Assembly (NCBI RefSeq): GCF_003002815.1
Contig: NZ_PVTF01000001.1
Span: 992,001-1,056,000, forward strand
DNA: 64,000 nt
Direction: 5' to 3'
Origin: Umezawaea tangerina
GTDB taxonomy: Bacteria; Actinomycetota; Actinomycetes; Mycobacteriales; Pseudonocardiaceae
Shown here: in pieces, positions 55,705 to 64,000 of the stretch
Numbering within the stretch: position 1 is the stretch's first letter
How the letters are laid out: every line of letters begins with the position of its first letter
Program-made: the position numbers and the translations under genes
The notes under the pieces: generated by a model
Told to the model about the DNA's origin: nothing
The model's input: the letters and a program-made list of their open reading frames with translations, nothing else
Database searches by the model: none

Positions 55705-55733
55705 GGCGCTCACCGGGAGGTGGGCGCCTTTTT
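55705..55733 (+). terminator. Intrinsic terminator with T-tract after phoH2
   Basis: 10-bp stem GGCGCTCACC/GGTGGGCGCC (one wobble) with loop GGGA, followed directly by TTTTT. One of few canonical intrinsic terminators in the window. Confidence 0.85.
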
Positions 55734-55918
55734 CTCGTTTGTGGGGGTTGTGTGTGGCGGCGTTGGGGAGGGGTTCGCGGCGTCGGGAAATGTCGTACCC
55801 CGGTCGTAGTGTGTGCGTCGGGGGGTTCTCGCTGCGGGGGGACCTCTGTTTGGGGTGGGTGTTGCGCGGTATGGGAGCCGTGGTGTGTGTCGCCCGGTGT
55901 CGCTACCACGGACTCCGG

Positions 55919-56039
55919 GTGCGGTCGGCTTGACTTGGGGCCCCTTTTTTGGGCTTCGTCGGGCGAAAAAGGGCAGGTGGTAGAGCCTGCCCGCCGCCGC
56001 AAGTTTAAGCCCAAAAACCCCAAGTCAAGCCGACCGCAC
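55919..56039. mobile_element. Palindromic repeat element, copy C (MITE-like)
   Basis: 121 bp. Outer arms GTGCGGTCGGCTTGACTTGG and their exact complement at the right end; inner arms GGGCTT/AAGCCC; apex GGGCAGG/CCTGCCC. Copies C and D form a second subfamily with GCCGCCGCAAGTTT in the right half. It lies between the convergent phoH2 and ABC permease genes. Confidence 0.8.
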
Positions 56040-56123
56040 TAGCGGACGAGCACTGCTCGCTTCCAGCTTCGTTGGGCCGCTTGTGTTGCTGTTTCAGCGT
56101 TGTTGGGCCGTTGGTTTTTGTGC

Positions 56124-56909
56124 TCAGTCCAGTGCGCGCCGCATGAAGCCCTTCATGCCCAGGGTGCCGAAGGCGGTGATGGAGATGGTGAGTACCAGCA
56201 GGCAGGTGCCGAGGGGGATGTGGGGGACGGTTGGGGCGAGGACGGCGCGCATGCCTTCGCTGACGTAGGTGAGGGGGTTGAGGGCGCAGAGGAGTTGGAA
56301 CCAGCGGGTGTGGTCTAGGGCGGACCAGGGGAATTGGGCGGAGCCGGTGAAGAGGAGGGGGGTGAGGATGACGGCGAACATGATGTTGATGCGGCGGGGT
56401 GGGACCGAGGTGCCGATGACCATGCCGACGGAGGCGCCGGCGAGGGAGCCGAGGCAGACGACCAGGAGGGCGGCGGGGAGGCCGGAGGTGGGCCAGGTGA
56501 CGTCGAGCAGGAGGAAGCCGATGGGGACCATCAGCACGGCGGCGAGGAGGCCGCGGAGGGCGCCGAAGACCATTTTCTCGACGGCGACCAGGGGGATGGG
56601 GATGGGGGCGAGCAGGCGGTCCTCGATCTCGCGGGTCCAGGAGAAGTCGAGGACGAGGGGCAGCGTGGTGTTCTGCAGGGCGCCGAGGAAGCCGTTCATC
56701 GCGACGATGCCGGGCAGCAGCACGGCGGCGAAGTCGCCCTGCACGAAGCCGATGTCGCCGAGCACCTTGCCGAAGATGAACAGGGTGAAGAACGGCTGGA
56801 TGAGCACCTGGGCGAGGAAGCTGGGCAGTTCGCTGCCGGTGACGAACACGTCGCGCCACAGGATCGCGCGGAACGTGCGCACGGAGACCGACGTCGGTGT
56901 CGCGCTCAT
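56124..56909 (-). CDS. ABC-2 type exporter permease (DrrB-like)
   Basis: 261 aa with six membrane helices of the ABC-2 family (PFFTLFIFGKVLGDIGF, LLPGIVAMNGFLGALQN, ILTPLLFTGSAQFPWSAL, the last being the family signature region). Drug or lipid export is the usual role of such two-gene systems (daunorubicin DrrAB type). It overlaps the ATPase gene by 4 bp (ATGA). Substrate unknown; no biosynthetic genes lie nearby. Confidence 0.87.
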   Translation of the reverse strand: MSATPTSVSVRTFRAILWRDVFVTGSELPSFLAQVLIQPFFTLFIFGKVLGDIGFVQGDFAAVLLPGIVAMNGFLGALQNTTLPLVLDFSWTREIEDRLLAPIPIPLVAVEKMVFGALRGLLAAVLMVPIGFLLLDVTWPTSGLPAALLVVCLGSLAGASVGMVIGTSVPPRRINIMFAVILTPLLFTGSAQFPWSALDHTRWFQLLCALNPLTYVSEGMRAVLAPTVPHIPLGTCLLVLTISITAFGTLGMKGFMRRALD

Positions 56910-57859
56910 CGGAGCTCCCTGCCGGTCATCTGGATGAACACGTCCTCGAGGCTCGGTTTGCCGATCGCCAGGTCGCTGACCTGCACGTCGAGGGCCTCAA
57001 GGGTGCGCAGCACGGCGGGCAGCGCGATGGCGGCGGTGGCGTCGGTGTAGACGCGGAACACGCTGCCGCCGGACACCTCCTCGACCCGCACGACCCCGTC
57101 GAGGTCGGTCAGGGCCGCGTTGACCGGCCTGTCGCCGTCGGGGGAGACGGTGACGCTGATGGTGGTGCTGCCGGGCAGGGAGGAGGTGAGCTTGTCCGGG
57201 CTGTCCAGGGCGAGCAGCTTGCCGTGGTCGACGATGCCGACCCGGTCGCACAGCTTCGCGGCCTCGTCCATGTCGTGCGTGGTCAGCACGATCGTCACGC
57301 CCTCCGCCCGCAACGCGGCCACGCGGTCGTGGACGAACAGCCGCGCCTGCGGGTCGAGGCCGGTGGACGGCTCGTCGAGGAACAGCACCTTCGGGCGGTG
57401 CATCAGCGCCCGCGCGATCATCAGGCGCTGCGCCTGACCGCCGGACAGCGTGTCGACCAGCGCCTTCGCGTGGTCCTCCAAGCCCATCTTGGCCAGGATC
57501 CCGTCGGCGAGCGCGGTCCGCTCAGCCCGGCCGATGCCGTGGTAGGCGGCGTGGAACAGCAGGTTCTGCCGGGCGTTCAACGTCCGGTCGAGGTTGTTGC
57601 GCTGCGGCACGACGGCCAGCAGCTGCCGGGCCCGCTGCGAGTCGGCGACGACGTCCACCCCGCACACCAGGGCACGGCCCGACGTGGGCCGCACCCTGGT
57701 CGTGAGCACGCCGACCGTGGTCGTCTTGCCGGCACCGTTGGGGCCGAGCAGGCCGAACACCTCACCGGGCGGCACGGTGAAGCCCAACCCGTCGACGGCC
57801 GGTTTCCCGCCCGCCTTGTAGACCTTCACGAGGTCCACGACCTCCACGGCATCGTCCAC
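56906..57859 (-). CDS. ABC exporter ATPase (DrrA-like)
   Basis: 317 aa. Walker A GPNGAGKTTT, signature LSGGQAQRL, Walker B VLFLDEPSTGLD, H-loop TTHDM, then the C-terminal DUF4162-like domain. It powers the permease encoded downstream. The GTG at 57859 is chosen because a TAGGCT -10 hexamer on the minus strand (57866-57871) ends exactly 6 nt before it, the same spacing as at metB; a GTG at 57865 would directly abut the hexamer. Confidence 0.88.
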   Translation of the reverse strand: MDDAVEVVDLVKVYKAGGKPAVDGLGFTVPPGEVFGLLGPNGAGKTTTVGVLTTRVRPTSGRALVCGVDVVADSQRARQLLAVVPQRNNLDRTLNARQNLLFHAAYHGIGRAERTALADGILAKMGLEDHAKALVDTLSGGQAQRLMIARALMHRPKVLFLDEPSTGLDPQARLFVHDRVAALRAEGVTIVLTTHDMDEAAKLCDRVGIVDHGKLLALDSPDKLTSSLPGSTTISVTVSPDGDRPVNAALTDLDGVVRVEEVSGGSVFRVYTDATAAIALPAVLRTLEALDVQVSDLAIGKPSLEDVFIQMTGRELR

Positions 57860-57919
57860 GCGCACAGCCTAAAACATGGGGGCAGCCCACATTTCAGGAT
57901 CTGAGGAATGTCCGTTTCG

Positions 57920-59649
<1,730 letters not shown>

Positions 59650-59720
59650 GGCGGACGGGCGTGCTCGGTTTCGTTGTGGTGGGGGTGCTTGCTCGGTGGG
59701 GTGTTTGGTTGGCGGGGTGC

Positions 59721-61292
59721 TCAATCGGTGGGTTGGTTTGGGTTTTGGCTTGGGTTTTGGTTTTGGCTCTGTGGTGGGGGTGTGGGTGTGGGTAGTAGGG
59801 CGCGGACGGCGTCGATGGTGTCGGCGTCGGTTGGGTCTTTGTCCGGGCGGTAGCGGAGGACGCGGGCGAAGCGCAGGGCGACGCCGCCCGCGTAGCGGGG
59901 GCTCACCTGGGCGCCGTCCAGTTCGATCTCGATCACCATGGTCGGGCGCACCAGGATTCCCCAGCGGTGTTCCTCGACGGCGATGGTGGCGAGTTCGCGG
60001 GTTTGCCAGTCGAGGAGTTCGTCGGTCATGCCCTTGAAGGTCTTGCCCACCATGATGGGCGGGCCGCCGTCGGGGTCGCGGGCGCCCAGGTGGAGGTTGG
60101 AGAGCTTGCCGGAGCGGCGGCCGCTGCCCCATTCGACGCCGAGCACGACGAGGTCGAGGGTGTGGACCGGTTTGACCTTCTGCCAGGCGCGGCCGCGGCG
60201 GCCGGCGGCGTAGGGGGAGTCGAGGGCCTTCACCATCACGCCCTCGTGTCCGGCGGCGAGGGCCTGGTCGACGACCGAGGCCGCCTGTTCCTCTGTGGCC
60301 TCGACGACGCCGGGGATGACGTGGACGCCCGCGACGGTGCGCAGGGCGGTCAGGCGGTCCCGCAGCGGGGTGTCCAGGAGGTCGTGGCCGTCGAGGTGGA
60401 GGCAGTCGAAGAAGAACGGGGACAGCAGCAGCTCGCGGACGTCCTGGGCGCCGAAGCGGCTCATGGTCTCCTGGAACGGGCGGGGTTTGCCGTCGTCGGT
60501 GAGGGCGAGGGTCTCGCCGTCGAGGACGACGCTGGTGCAGGGCATGGCGCGGACGAGGTCGACGAGCTCGGGGACGGTGGCGGTGATCTCGCGCAGGGTG
60601 CGGGTGAAGACGTGCACGTCCGAGCCCTGGCGGTGCACCTGGATGCGGGCGCCGTCGAGCTTGTGCTCGACGACGACGCTGCCCAGCTCCGCCAACGCCT
60701 CCGGCAGCGACTCGGCGGGGGAGGCGAGCATCGGGCGGACGGGGCGGCCGACCACGAGGCGGAAGGCGGACAGCTCCTCCTCGCCGCCGTGCAGGGCGGC
60801 GACCGCGGTGTCGGTGAGGCTGCCGGAGAGCATGAAGGCGCGGCGGACGGAGGGGGCGGGGACGTCGGCGGCGGAGGCGATGGCGTCGAGCATCACGCCC
60901 TCCAGCGCGCCTTGGCGCAGTTCGCCGGTGAGCAGGCGCCGCAGGAACCCCTGTTCCGCCGCGGTGGCCCGGCCGAACAGGGCGGCGAGCAGGTCGGACC
61001 GGCGCTGCGCCGAGCCCTTGCCGCTGAACTCGCCGTACGCCCCCAGGGCCTCGTCGACCTCGACGACGGTCAGCGACTCGCCGCCCGCGGGCGGGACGTC
61101 GAGGTCCTGCACGGTGCGCCAGCCCGCGCCGATGCGCCCCTGGCTGGGCACGCCGACGAGGAACGACACGACCGCGGGCGTGTCCAGCCGCTTCAGCAGC
61201 GCCGCCAGCGCGGCGACCTTGGCCAGCCGCGACCGGGTTCCGGCCACGGTCTCGGACGTCTCGACCACCTCGGTGAACAGCACGTCGTCCAT
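59721..61292 (-). CDS. ATP-dependent DNA ligase (LigB-like)
   Basis: 523 aa. N-terminal DNA-binding domain (1-180), adenylation domain with nucleophile Lys211 in VVEHKLDGARIQVHR, motif III VLDGE, motif V EGVMVKALDSPYAAGRRGRAWQKVKP, then the OB-fold domain ending near residue 500. A low-complexity Pro/Gln/Asn tail (PPPQSQNQNPSQNPNQP) ends the protein. Mycobacterial LigB has this architecture. It supplements the NAD-dependent LigA. The ATG at 61292 is chosen. It lies 28 bp after the MocR-type gene on the same strand. Confidence 0.9.
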   Translation of the reverse strand: MDDVLFTEVVETSETVAGTRSRLAKVAALAALLKRLDTPAVVSFLVGVPSQGRIGAGWRTVQDLDVPPAGGESLTVVEVDEALGAYGEFSGKGSAQRRSDLLAALFGRATAAEQGFLRRLLTGELRQGALEGVMLDAIASAADVPAPSVRRAFMLSGSLTDTAVAALHGGEEELSAFRLVVGRPVRPMLASPAESLPEALAELGSVVVEHKLDGARIQVHRQGSDVHVFTRTLREITATVPELVDLVRAMPCTSVVLDGETLALTDDGKPRPFQETMSRFGAQDVRELLLSPFFFDCLHLDGHDLLDTPLRDRLTALRTVAGVHVIPGVVEATEEQAASVVDQALAAGHEGVMVKALDSPYAAGRRGRAWQKVKPVHTLDLVVLGVEWGSGRRSGKLSNLHLGARDPDGGPPIMVGKTFKGMTDELLDWQTRELATIAVEEHRWGILVRPTMVIEIELDGAQVSPRYAGGVALRFARVLRYRPDKDPTDADTIDAVRALLPTPTPPPQSQNQNPSQNPNQPTD

Positions 61293-61320
61293 GGTGCACC
61301 CGAGCACCGACAAGGGCAGA

Positions 61321-62685
61321 TCAGCGGAGCTCCCGGACGGCTTCCCGCAACCGGTCGGGTGACAGCGACGCGTAGCCGAGCACGAGCCCCGGCCACAGCG
61401 GGGTGCGCACGTAGTGCGCCAGGGCCACCGCGTTGACACCGCGGGCGGCGTACTTGCGCTGCAACGCGAGGTCGTCCGTGCCCGGCGGCAAGCGGACCAC
61501 GACGTGCAAGCCGGCCGCGACCCCGATCGGCTCCCAGGACGGCTGCTCGCGGGCCAGCGCGTCGATGAGCGCGTCGCGGCGCTTGCGGTACAGGGCCCTG
61601 GTCCGCCGCAGGTGCCGGTCGTAGCCGCCGCCGCGCAGCAGCTGCGCGAAAGCGGCCTGCCGCAACGTCTCCGTGCCGAGGTCGTCGTGCCGCTTGCGCT
61701 CGACCACCGGTTCCCGCAACGACTCCGGCAGCACGAGCCAACCCAGCCGCAGCGCGGGGGCGAGCACCTTGCTCGTGCTGCCCTGGTGGACCACGCGGCT
61801 CGGGTCGAGGGCCTGCACGGCGCCGACGGCGGGCCGGTCGTAGCGGTGCTCGGCGTCGTAGTCGTCCTCGATGACGATCCCGTCGCACGCCCGCGCCCAC
61901 GCGATCAGCGCGTGCCGCCGTTCCGGGTGCAGCACGACGCCGAGCGGGAACTGGTGCGCCGCCGTGACGAGCACGACCCGGCAGTCCGTTGTGGACAGCG
62001 CGTCGACCCGGATGCCGTGGTCGTCCACCGGCACGCCGACGACGCGCAGCCCGTGCGAGGCCAGCATCTCCGCGGCGCCGAAGTGGCTGGGCTCCTCGAC
62101 GGCGATGCTGCGGTGGCCCTGGGCGCGCAGCACCCGGCACAGCAGCGACAGGCCCTCGGCCGAGCCGTTGGTGACCACGACGGCCTCGGGTTCGGTGACC
62201 GCGGCGCGCACCCGGCCGAGGTAGTCGGCCAGCTCCGCGCGCAGCGGCGGGAACCCGGCGGCGTGCGGGTAGCCGAGCTCCTCGTCGGAGAGCCCCGCGA
62301 GCCCGGCGCGGTAGGCGGCGACCCACTCGGCGCGCGGGAACGCGTTCAGCGCGGGCAGTCCCGGTCGCAGGTCGTAGCGCCAGTGCGGCGTCGGGTCGGG
62401 CTCGGGGCGGCTGTCCGACGGCCACGTGCCCGCCGCCGTCACGGTGGTGCCCGACCCGCGCTTGGCCGTCAGGTAGCCCTCGCCCACGAGCTGCGCGTAC
62501 GCGGCCGTCACGGTGCCCCTGGCGACGCCGAGCTGCTCGGCCAGGTCGCGGCTGGACGGCAGCCGGGTGCCGGTGGTGAGCCTGCCGTCGCGCACGGCCC
62601 GGCGCAGCTCGGTCTCCACGGCGCGACGGCGCCCGCTCACCGCCGGGAGCAGCAGCTCCCGATAAGTGGACCAGTCGGCGGTCAT
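61321..62685 (-). CDS. MocR/PdxR-type regulator (GntR HTH fused to aminotransferase)
   Basis: 454 aa. The N-terminal GntR winged helix (LPSSRDLAEQLGVARGTVTAAYAQLVGEGYL) is joined to a fold-type I aminotransferase domain with PLP Lys in QGSTSKVLAPALRLGW. MocR proteins sense PLP or PLP-amino acid adducts and usually control a divergent gene. Here that gene encodes an EamA exporter, with only 46 bp between start codons, so the exporter is the probable target. Ligase gene downstream may be cotranscribed. Confidence 0.88.
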   Translation of the reverse strand: MTADWSTYRELLLPAVSGRRRAVETELRRAVRDGRLTTGTRLPSSRDLAEQLGVARGTVTAAYAQLVGEGYLTAKRGSGTTVTAAGTWPSDSRPEPDPTPHWRYDLRPGLPALNAFPRAEWVAAYRAGLAGLSDEELGYPHAAGFPPLRAELADYLGRVRAAVTEPEAVVVTNGSAEGLSLLCRVLRAQGHRSIAVEEPSHFGAAEMLASHGLRVVGVPVDDHGIRVDALSTTDCRVVLVTAAHQFPLGVVLHPERRHALIAWARACDGIVIEDDYDAEHRYDRPAVGAVQALDPSRVVHQGSTSKVLAPALRLGWLVLPESLREPVVERKRHDDLGTETLRQAAFAQLLRGGGYDRHLRRTRALYRKRRDALIDALAREQPSWEPIGVAAGLHVVVRLPPGTDDLALQRKYAARGVNAVALAHYVRTPLWPGLVLGYASLSPDRLREAVRELR

Positions 62686-62731
62686 GGAATTGGAGCTTAA
62701 TCATGAGCCACTCGGCGGGCACGCTGTCCGC
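62686..62731. promoter_or_regulatory. Divergent promoter region of the MocR/EamA pair
   Basis: 46-bp spacer with an AT-rich patch GGAATTGGAGCTTAATCATG in otherwise GC-rich sequence. Both promoters and the MocR operator must overlap here. Neither gene has a clear Shine-Dalgarno. Confidence 0.45.
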
Positions 62732-63673
62732 ATGACCAGCAGAACCGCCGTCGCCGCGGGGGCGACCGCCGCCGTGATCGTCGGAGCGTCCGTGCCGGTC
62801 ACCGGCATGCTCCAGGACTACCCGCTGCTCACCGGCCAGGCCCTGCGGTACGGGCTCAGCGCCGTCGTGCTGCTCGGGTGGACGTTCGCCCGCGGCCGGC
62901 GCCTGCCGCTGCCGAGGCCGGCGGACGTGCCGTCGTTGCTGGCGCTCGTCGGGCTCGGGATGCTCGGGTTCACCGGCGCCCTCCTGTACGCCCAGCGCTA
63001 CGCCGAGCCCGGTTTCGTCGCGGCGATGCTCGGCGGGACACCGGTCGTGCTGGCGCTGGCGAGCAGGCGGCGGTCGGCGGTGACGGTGGTGGGCGCGGGG
63101 ATCGTGGCGCTCGGCGTGGTCGTGCTGTCCGGCGGTGGCGCGTGGCACGGGCCGGGACTGCTGCTCGCCGCGTTGGCGCTGGTGGGGGAGGCGTCGTTCA
63201 CGCTGTTCGCGGTGGGGGTGGTGCGGCGGCTGGGCGGGGTGGCCGTGGCGACGTGGTGCTGCCTGCTCGCGGCGGTGTCCGGGGCGGTGCTGGGCACGGT
63301 CTTTGGCGGCTGGCGGGTGCCGGACGCCAGGCAGGGCCTCGCCCTGGTCGCGCTGGCGGTCGTGGTCACCGCGTTGGCGTTCGGGCTCTGGTACTTCGCC
63401 GTCGGACGGCTGGGCGCGGACCGGGCGGGAGTCCTCATCGGACTGATGCCGATCTCCGGGCTGCTGGTGTCGGTGCTGCTGGGCGTGCAGGAGTCCAGCG
63501 CGCTCGACCTGGTCGGCGCGGCCGTGGTCGCGGTCGGCTGCGTGGTCGGGCTGTCGACCGCCCGCGCCCGACCCCGCGCGGGCACGGTGGAGACCGTGCC
63601 CGCGCCGTGGGTCAGCGGCCGCCGCGGGCCATGTGCAGCACGTCCAGCGCCGCGTCGAGCTGCTCCTCGGTGA
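62732..63673 (+). CDS. EamA/DMT superfamily exporter
   Basis: 313 aa with ten predicted membrane helices in two EamA repeats (repeat 1 around residues 10-125, repeat 2 around 135-270). Such proteins export amino acids or metabolites. Control by the divergent MocR protein is likely. The last 40 residues (from [10 protein letters not shown] on) are basic and lie beyond the membrane domain; the final 62 bases overlap the 3' end of the convergent fumarase gene. The ATG at 62732 gives the normal family start. Confidence 0.83.
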   Translation: MTSRTAVAAGATAAVIVGASVPVTGMLQDYPLLTGQALRYGLSAVVLLGWTFARGRRLPLPRPADVPSLLALVGLGMLGFTGALLYAQRYAEPGFVAAMLGGTPVVLALASRRRSAVTVVGAGIVALGVVVLSGGGAWHGPGLLLAALALVGEASFTLFAVGVVRRLGGVAVATWCCLLAAVSGAVLGTVFGGWRVPDARQGLALVALAVVVTALAFGLWYFAVGRLGADRAGVLIGLMPISGLLVSVLLGVQESSALDLVGAAVVAVGCVVGLSTARARPRAGTVETVPAPWVSGRRGPCAARPAPRRAAPR

Positions 63674-64000
63674 GCTTGCCGGGCACGTGGCCGCGCTCCA
63701 GCACGACCTCGCGGATCGTCTTGCGCTCCTTGAGGGACTGCTTCGCGATCGCCGCCGCCTCCTCGTAGCCGAGGTAGCGGTTGAGCGGCGTCACGATCGA
63801 CGGCGACGACTCGGCCAGCTCGCGCAGCCGGTCCACCTGCGGCTCGGTGCCCACGAGCACCTTGTCCGCCAGCAGCCGGGCCACCGCGGCGATCAGCCGG
63901 GCGGACTCCAGCACGTTGCGCGCGATCACCGGCAGCATGACGTTGAGCTGGAAGTTGCCCTGGCTGCCCGCGAACGCGACGGCGGCGTCGTTCCCGATCA
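63612..64000 (-). CDS. fumC: Class II fumarate hydratase, C-terminal part (cut by window end)
   Basis: 129 C-terminal codons of a fumarase/aspartase superfamily enzyme. [34 protein letters not shown] is a strongly conserved fumarase C segment and [34 protein letters not shown] is the typical C-terminal domain. The catalytic GSS loop lies outside the window. It catalyses fumarate to malate in the TCA cycle. Fumarase also lies a short distance from phoH2 in mycobacteria. Confidence 0.92.
   Translation of the reverse strand, partial: IGNDAAVAFAGSQGNFQLNVMLPVIARNVLESARLIAAVARLLADKVLVGTEPQVDRLRELAESSPSIVTPLNRYLGYEEAAAIAKQSLKERKTIREVVLERGHVPGKLTEEQLDAALDVLHMARGGR

Overview
The window is high-GC DNA with strong G/C third-codon bias, GTG starts, 4-bp GTGA/ATGA gene overlaps, mycothiol metabolism (mca) and a long run of genes in the order known from mycobacteria. 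It comes from the chromosome of an actinobacterium. A filamentous Pseudonocardiaceae member (Saccharothrix/Actinosynnema/Lentzea type) is the best guess, because rodlin/chaplin-like surface proteins occur together with these core genes. The genus is inference.

Layout. 1-7 kb: the end of an unknown gene, a strong terminator, ppx, and a complete five-gene oligopeptide ABC importer. 7-16 kb: a small membrane protein, a family-5-type uracil-DNA glycosylase, an S10 peptidase, a DUF4129-MoxR-DUF58 membrane operon, and type II NADH dehydrogenase. 16-18.6 kb: a compact three-gene unit that looks like a ribosomal-peptide (RiPP) locus: a 40-aa peptide, an MvdC/D-like ATP-grasp ligase and a SagB-type flavin dehydrogenase. 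A tRNA with UAA anticodon but a short class I variable loop follows directly. Both enzymes carry an in-frame TTA codon, which is very rare in this window. 19-25 kb: a DUF885 peptidase, a two-component system, a repeat-rich intergenic stretch, a NodB-like protein and a Bax-inhibitor-like protein.

26-51 kb follows the mycobacterial Rv1074c-Rv1086 order: thiolase, SGNH hydrolase, cbs, Pra-like RDD protein, metB, greA, DUF4307, mca, small membrane protein, DUF255 thioredoxin-like protein, hemolysin III, short-chain prenyl transferase. Two blocks interrupt it. One is hppD with an Lrp/AsnC regulator. The other is an accessory block at 38.4-47.2 kb with a degenerate nucleotidyltransferase, a Hen1-Pnkp RNA-repair operon plus a kinase- and ligase-less Pnkp paralogue, and an HTH/P-loop/Sel1-repeat protein typical of conflict systems. 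51.6-64 kb: two rodlin-like secreted paralogues, a second DUF885 protein, PIN-PhoH, a drug-export-type ABC pair, GuaB1, an ATP-dependent DNA ligase, a divergent MocR regulator/EamA exporter pair, and the 3' end of fumarase.

Four copies of a 115-121 bp near-perfect palindromic element (27.7, 35.8, 55.9 and 59.5 kb) lie in gene-end spacers. Their arms change together between copies. Many genes start 5-9 nt after a -10 hexamer and are probably translated from leaderless mRNAs.
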